Shown here piece by piece: positions 58,980 to 64,000 of a stretch of DNA of 64,000 nt. Numbering within the stretch: the first letter of the stretch is position 1; the number at the start of each line of letters is the position of its first letter. Where the stretch lies: the NCBI RefSeq assembly GCF_003589595.1, contig NW_020653200.1, positions 3,764,104-3,828,103 of the forward strand, given 5' to 3'. The DNA comes from Hyposmocoma kahamanoa (taxonomy: Eukaryota; Arthropoda; Insecta; Lepidoptera; Cosmopterigidae). Below the pieces are notes generated by a model, which had not been told where the DNA came from, made no database searches, and saw only the letters and a program-made list of their open reading frames with translations. Both the position numbers and the translations under genes were made by a program.

Positions 58980-61290
58980 GAATCATCTATTCCACATTAA
59001 AATGTCTATCGGTTTGCATAAGAATTTTATTCACCAACTTAGAACGAGAAATATCTTGGACATTGTTAAACATCCACCCTTCGCCTCCGGTACGCATAGA
59101 ACTTGACTAGCTTTAGTGGTAGTGTGTGTAGAATGTAAGTGTTTTTATTAAATTGAGCCTTATTATTTAGTGACAAATTGTCTAGAACCGTTGGTTCCAC
59201 CGATATACATCCGAGGCCCATCGGGTCAATTGCTTGCTTTGTTGTTCTTGCTTCATCGCTCTTTAAAAAAGTGTGATCGCTGATATTTTGATATGTTTAC
59301 CACGAATAAAGACGTCGTTCCAACAAACCAGGTTGGGTCTAATTTGAAGGTCGCGTCGTGGAGATCTTTGCAAAACGCCCGAGAATATTAGTGTATGTAG
59401 ATTTATTTTTACGTGATAATATTGGTTTCGTCTATTTCGTTATAATTATCAGAATGTTGAAATTTGGCAATAACTCGTGACGACGTAGCTCAATGGCGGA
59501 CGTGGAGTTTTAAATTTGGAATTGCAAATCGTTAATGATTTGTATAATGTTGGTTTTATGAAATGAATGCTTCCGAAAGTAGGAGTTAATAATCTATTCA
59601 TGTATCTACATTTTCAAGTAAAAAGCAAAACATCTCCAAGTAAAAATCCACAAAAAAAGAACAAGATACAATATTGTCTGCAAGGGGGATATTAACCACA
59701 CTTTTGATAACTTTTATCTACCTGAAAACTCAGATCTAAAAGAAAAACATAAATCGTAAATAGACATTGTTGTTGTTTTAGAACACTTATTATGTAAATT
59801 TCGCTTTGCAATTTGATTTTTGTTTGTAATTAAAACGAGGAACTTTATCCAATGCGTTGTAAATATTGTTTTTTTGCTGTTGAATAATATCTCTTTGAAT
59901 ACGATCCTTATTGGTCGTCTTAATTTAATGACATAGTGAATAGGTATGTATTAGATACATAAGTTGTAATGTAATTAATTATTTAAGCTTTTTGAAGTTG
60001 TTTTGTAAGGAAACTTAATTATTATGTTGTTAGTATTTATCACAAGAATGTATGGTTCACATTTTTCATTAATTCTATTTGTTGGCCACACACAGGTGTA
60101 CTTTATAAATATTAATAACTACATGTAAGTCTTACCAGTGGTCCTGATGTTTAGAATACGGTAAATGTAGATGGCAAGACTGAATATTTACTGTACGTCG
60201 TGCAGCGTGAGTAGATTGGTATGGCTACTCGGATATGAGTAAAGGTTTGGGATAGTGAATGAGCCAATCATAAAAATTTGCTGGCTAGTAATGAATAATT
60301 TGTAGTTCATTTTTAATAATGCATAGTCACGTAGAAATTACAATAATTGGTTCGTACACGTCGTTGCGAATTTCCATATCTAGTTCTTGTGAAATTTTTA
60401 TTTAAAAGAGTCGTTGTGATTTACCAGTGCATTAGTTAAAATTGTGGAAAACTTCTTTCGGATGCCTGAAAATAAGTGAGCATTTAATGTTTCCTGTCTG
60501 TATGAACACCAGCCATTAACTTGTATTTGCTCTTAGCTTTCTGTCACCGTAAAAAGGTTTGCGATTTTCCGATTTAATAATACTGACCGCAATGTAATTA
60601 GTACGAAATTTAAAGATAAAACATACGTCTGCACGTTTCAGATTCGCGCCCTAAGTGGAATGGTATTACGTGTTTTATTATCTTTGCGTCGGTGTTGACG
60701 CGTATCGACACATAACCTATTTAATACCTTATATGTTTTCAAATAAGGGTGCGACTCTGAAACGTGCGGATATTATGTACCTTATCCCTCAGCTGCCGAA
60801 TGAAAAGCAATACGGTGATACACAGTATTTGTCAACTCAAGAATGTCGGTAGAAAGTTGTGACCGTAGCGTAGAAACCACGAACTTATGTATTTTAAGTA
60901 CCTATTAATTTTACACCGCTTTATATTAAACATGTAGGCTATAGGGGTACCAATAGAAATATACCTCTACAGTGCAGGCGCATTTAGGCCATAGTCGCAG
61001 AGTTTATAGATCAACTTTTTGTTCGCCTATGGTGAACCGTTCTTCCTCTTAATGTGTGTTGCTTCGTTCTCAGGTCTAACTTGAATAGAAATAAAACAAG
61101 TGAACTTTGTAACGATGGCCGATGACTTATTTGTAAATAATCGAACGGTATTATTTTCTAACAGTTTGACTATACTTTCAGCACTGTTGACTTATCATAA
61201 AAATAATAAGATCTCATTAAATTAATATAAATAATGGAAAAGACGCAATTATTGATGCTGTATGTTGATAGAAATCGCTACGTAATGCGT
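58980..61290. other. Intergenic, nothing recognised
   Basis: AT-rich sequence without supported exons, tRNAs or delimited repeats. Confidence 0.4.
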
Positions 61291-61292
61291 TA

Positions 61293-62605
61293 GGTACAAG
61301 TAGAGATGGGCGTTGAATGGACGGACTAGTTGAGTTCACGTCCAATCGACGTTTCTACGGTGAACCGTTCTTCGATCAACTAGTTGAATTCGTTAACTAT
61401 AGTAGATTTCGTAGACGGCTAAACGGAGAGTCCACGCGTTAACGCGTTAATCAACGTTCTACGCGTCTAGACGATACGCGAACTTAGTCGAATTATACGT
61501 AGACTTACATAAACAAATAATTTTGAACTTTAATTTCAGTACATGTAATTTGTGTTTTGAATATGTGCGATGAAGTGAGATAGGCCTGTTGTATGCTATT
61601 TATTATTACACTATGAATTGAAAGTAAATAAAGTAAAAAAATCAGTATGTATCTATCTATGTATGTGTCTTATGTTTTTATTAGTAATTCGTGTGATAAA
61701 TTGTGTGCAAAGTTACGGTTTTTTACGGTTTGTTAATTACAAATTAGTAATTAGGCTCATTGTTATTTTAATTTATTGATTGTATGTTAGTATGTATCTA
61801 TGGTCTAATATACAATAATACATAATATCGTTCTTAGGTTTTCGCGATTCACAATGTTTTAAAAACCCCAAATTTTGTGACATTTTTCTTCTGGATTTCC
61901 TATAGTTTGAACTAATACAAATGCGAGAGTGGAACACCTGGGTGACAAATATGTTTAGTTACAGAGAAAAAAATTTGGAAAACGTAATTTTCGGCCGGAT
62001 AACCATGAAAAAATTCATAATTTATGATATTTGAAAATTATTGGCCAACCGACTTAGTCGTTCGTTAAAACCATAAATTACACACATTTTAAATTTATCG
62101 GCAACGACATAGGTTAATTCGTTACGAAGTTATTTAATTTTTTCCCCGTTTTTATTTATTTACTTTAATAACCCGCCGTATTAGTACGAGATTTTTGTAC
62201 CAGCGGTTGCTTTAGCTGACTTCTACATACCCTAAAATTATCATAAAGTGAGTCCGTGAAATATTGTAATTATCGACTAAAATATCGTAAAAACAAATAT
62301 CTGGATTTTTCGACGTCAGGTGACACACAGGTGAACTTAATAAAAATATTTTTTGGGCTCTTTTTATATCCGAATTCGGATCCTGAAAAAATGTTTAACT
62401 TCCAATACAATAGTTCATTTCTTAATACCTACTTTGTTGATTCAGTTAGCCGTTTCTTTAATCGTCCATAAAACTGAAATCAACCCAAGTTGATTATCGA
62501 CTAGTTGACGAATTTAATTAGTTGATCGACTAGTTAACCGTCGACGATGGACGGTTTGCGTTTCGTGAACGGTAAACGCGTTGACGACCCATCTCTAGGT
62601 ACAAG
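61293..62605. mobile_element. Non-autonomous hAT transposon, 1297 bp
   Basis: The element spans 61301-62597 and is flanked on each side by GGTACAAG, an exact 8-bp target duplication. Termini are TAGAGATGGGC and ACCCATCTCTA. Subterminal regions are rich in repeats of 'actagttga', 'aactagt' and 'cgttaacgcg', as expected for hAT transposase-binding repeats. No transposase frame remains. A diverged relative of its interior is at 31140-31330. Confidence 0.88.
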
Positions 62606-63144
62606 TATTGTAAACAATAGATTTTGGCGTCGTCAGCATATCATTTCGAGTACTTACGTAGATGTGATTCCACACAGCTAAGTCCAAATAAAATAAATTC
62701 TTCACAATTAAGTAAATTCCATGTCTCATCTTCAGTCACGTCTATGAATAACATTTTGTATTTGAATAAAATTGTTGTAATTTATGTAATTTAACCTAGA
62801 GTAGGCAAATACAATGTGGCATTTATCAAATAATCTCAGAAAATAATATGTTTCAGTGTACAAGAGGTGTAGTGTGTTTACAACACTAATAAAATTATTA
62901 GTTAGCTTAATATTTATCTTTCCTATCTTTAAGAATCTTATTTCGATTTAATTACGAATTCATGTGATACTTCGGACTAAGTTGAGTAAGTACATGGAAA
63001 TAAAGGACCTTTGACTTTAGAACAGTGACTTTTGTTTTTTTATCGCTGTCTCATGGCATCGCGTTGATATATATGAACACTTGATTGTACTATATAGGCA
63101 TCGCGCTGATTGTACTATATAGATAAATAAATACAGGGTTAATT

Positions 63145-63430
63145 GTAAAATACTAACAACCTCGCGGGACTATATCACTAATATAAACCTTTTGTTCCAT
63201 GACTTTTAATAATTCAACACATTACTTTCGTATAAAAATAAAGATGTTTAAATTGATCGCTCTAATCGGTGATAATTCTGCAGCGTAAATACTAGTTCCA
63301 TGCAAAGCACAGAGCAGGGGCGGATGTCGTCGGGGAGGACACGCTTGCACGTTTGAACTTACTGCCTAATTACCATAATCTGCAGTTCTAAACAGTGTCA
63401 GATAGTGCAACAAAAACTTATACTGAAATG
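63145..63430. repeat. Dispersed repeat family G, copy 2
   Basis: 'ctaacaacctcgcgggacta', 'ttgttccatgactttt', 'cacgtttgaacttactgcc' and 'cagatagtgcaacaaaaa'. Same order as 48.9 kb. Confidence 0.7.
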
Positions 63431-64000
63431 CAAAAAATGGATTGTATATACAAATTTTGCAGGCTGATTTCTCATCACATTTCCTTCATATTTATACACT
63501 GGCTTTTACCTATTCTTAAAGTAATACATCCAAGTTACCACCCTTGATAAGAAATTTACAATAAATAGAAAGTGTTGCCATCTCCTGAATAATCAGACTA
63601 TAAGATGCGAGTTTCAGAAAATAAGGCAACGTAATGTTTTGCAAAAAGTCATGGATCAAAAGTTTGTTATTATTTCGGCATCACAAATTAATCTATACAT
63701 TAACAGAAAATTTATGAAAACACCGGAGTGCATTCATAGCATGCATTCATATATATATTTGAAATTTACGAGTGGGAAACGAAAACGAATCCATCACAAT
63801 GTTGGCATTCAATGTGTTAATATGTGTATAAATCAAACCATATTTTTAAATTATTTTATATATTTCAAGCACCAATTACAGTAAAACAGTATTTAACAAA
63901 ACGTAATTCAATATAGCGTTAAATATAATACATATAATTAAGTGGTCAGTATAGAGAATTATTCTAATGTAATTATTTACTTTACACATTTTTAGCACAA

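Noticed and set aside
59484..59515. tRNA-like 'gacgtagctcaatggcggac'
   Set aside because: No B box or acceptor stem follows.

Overview
This is a stretch of an insect nuclear genome, most likely from a butterfly or moth. The sequence is AT-rich, genes are cut into short exons with GT-AG introns, and the introns are loaded with tRNA-derived SINEs, fold-back MITEs and LINE tails of the kinds common in Lepidoptera. The order-level call is inference from protein style and repeats; no database was searched. One assembly gap of 400 Ns lies at 1582-1981.

Four multi-exon genes were rebuilt by hand from reading frame, splice sites and intron phase. (1) 2913-7397, plus strand: the 3' part of a K+-dependent Na+/Ca2+ exchanger (NCKX, SLC24), with its first exons missing from the window. 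(2) 12095-18422, minus strand: a complete 12-exon SLC5 sodium-solute symporter of the monocarboxylate/multivitamin transporter type, 601 aa. (3) 22451-46795, minus strand: a Hyperkinetic-type voltage-gated K+ channel beta subunit (an aldo-keto reductase fold). Its core exons (29466 down to 22451) are certain, its upstream exons are a phase-consistent prediction, and it has candidate alternative first exons. (4) 48331-56394, plus strand: a complete 10-exon male-specific-lethal-1 homologue, with an N-terminal coiled coil and a C-terminal PEHE domain, 819 aa. Genes 3 and 4 are divergent, with about 1.5 kb between their predicted start codons.

The rest is introns, UTRs and transposon debris. At least ten separate terminal-inverted-repeat elements can be delimited, some with clear target duplications (TTAA at 5.05/5.45 kb, 8 bp at 38.9/39.3 kb, 8 bp at 61.3/62.6 kb). 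There are several SINE families, four LINE 3' fragments and a broken mariner-like element. From 40.5 to 44.5 kb is a nested graveyard: a MITE inside a LINE, a SINE inside that MITE, and a 642-bp GC-rich insert with three consecutive perfect hairpins inside a second LINE.

The genes show no operon-like relation. Three encode membrane-excitability or transport proteins and one a chromatin factor. The most interesting points are the several possible N-termini of the K+ channel beta subunit, mobile elements sitting exactly at splice sites, a tandem duplication across an MSL1 splice donor, and the unexplained hairpin insert.
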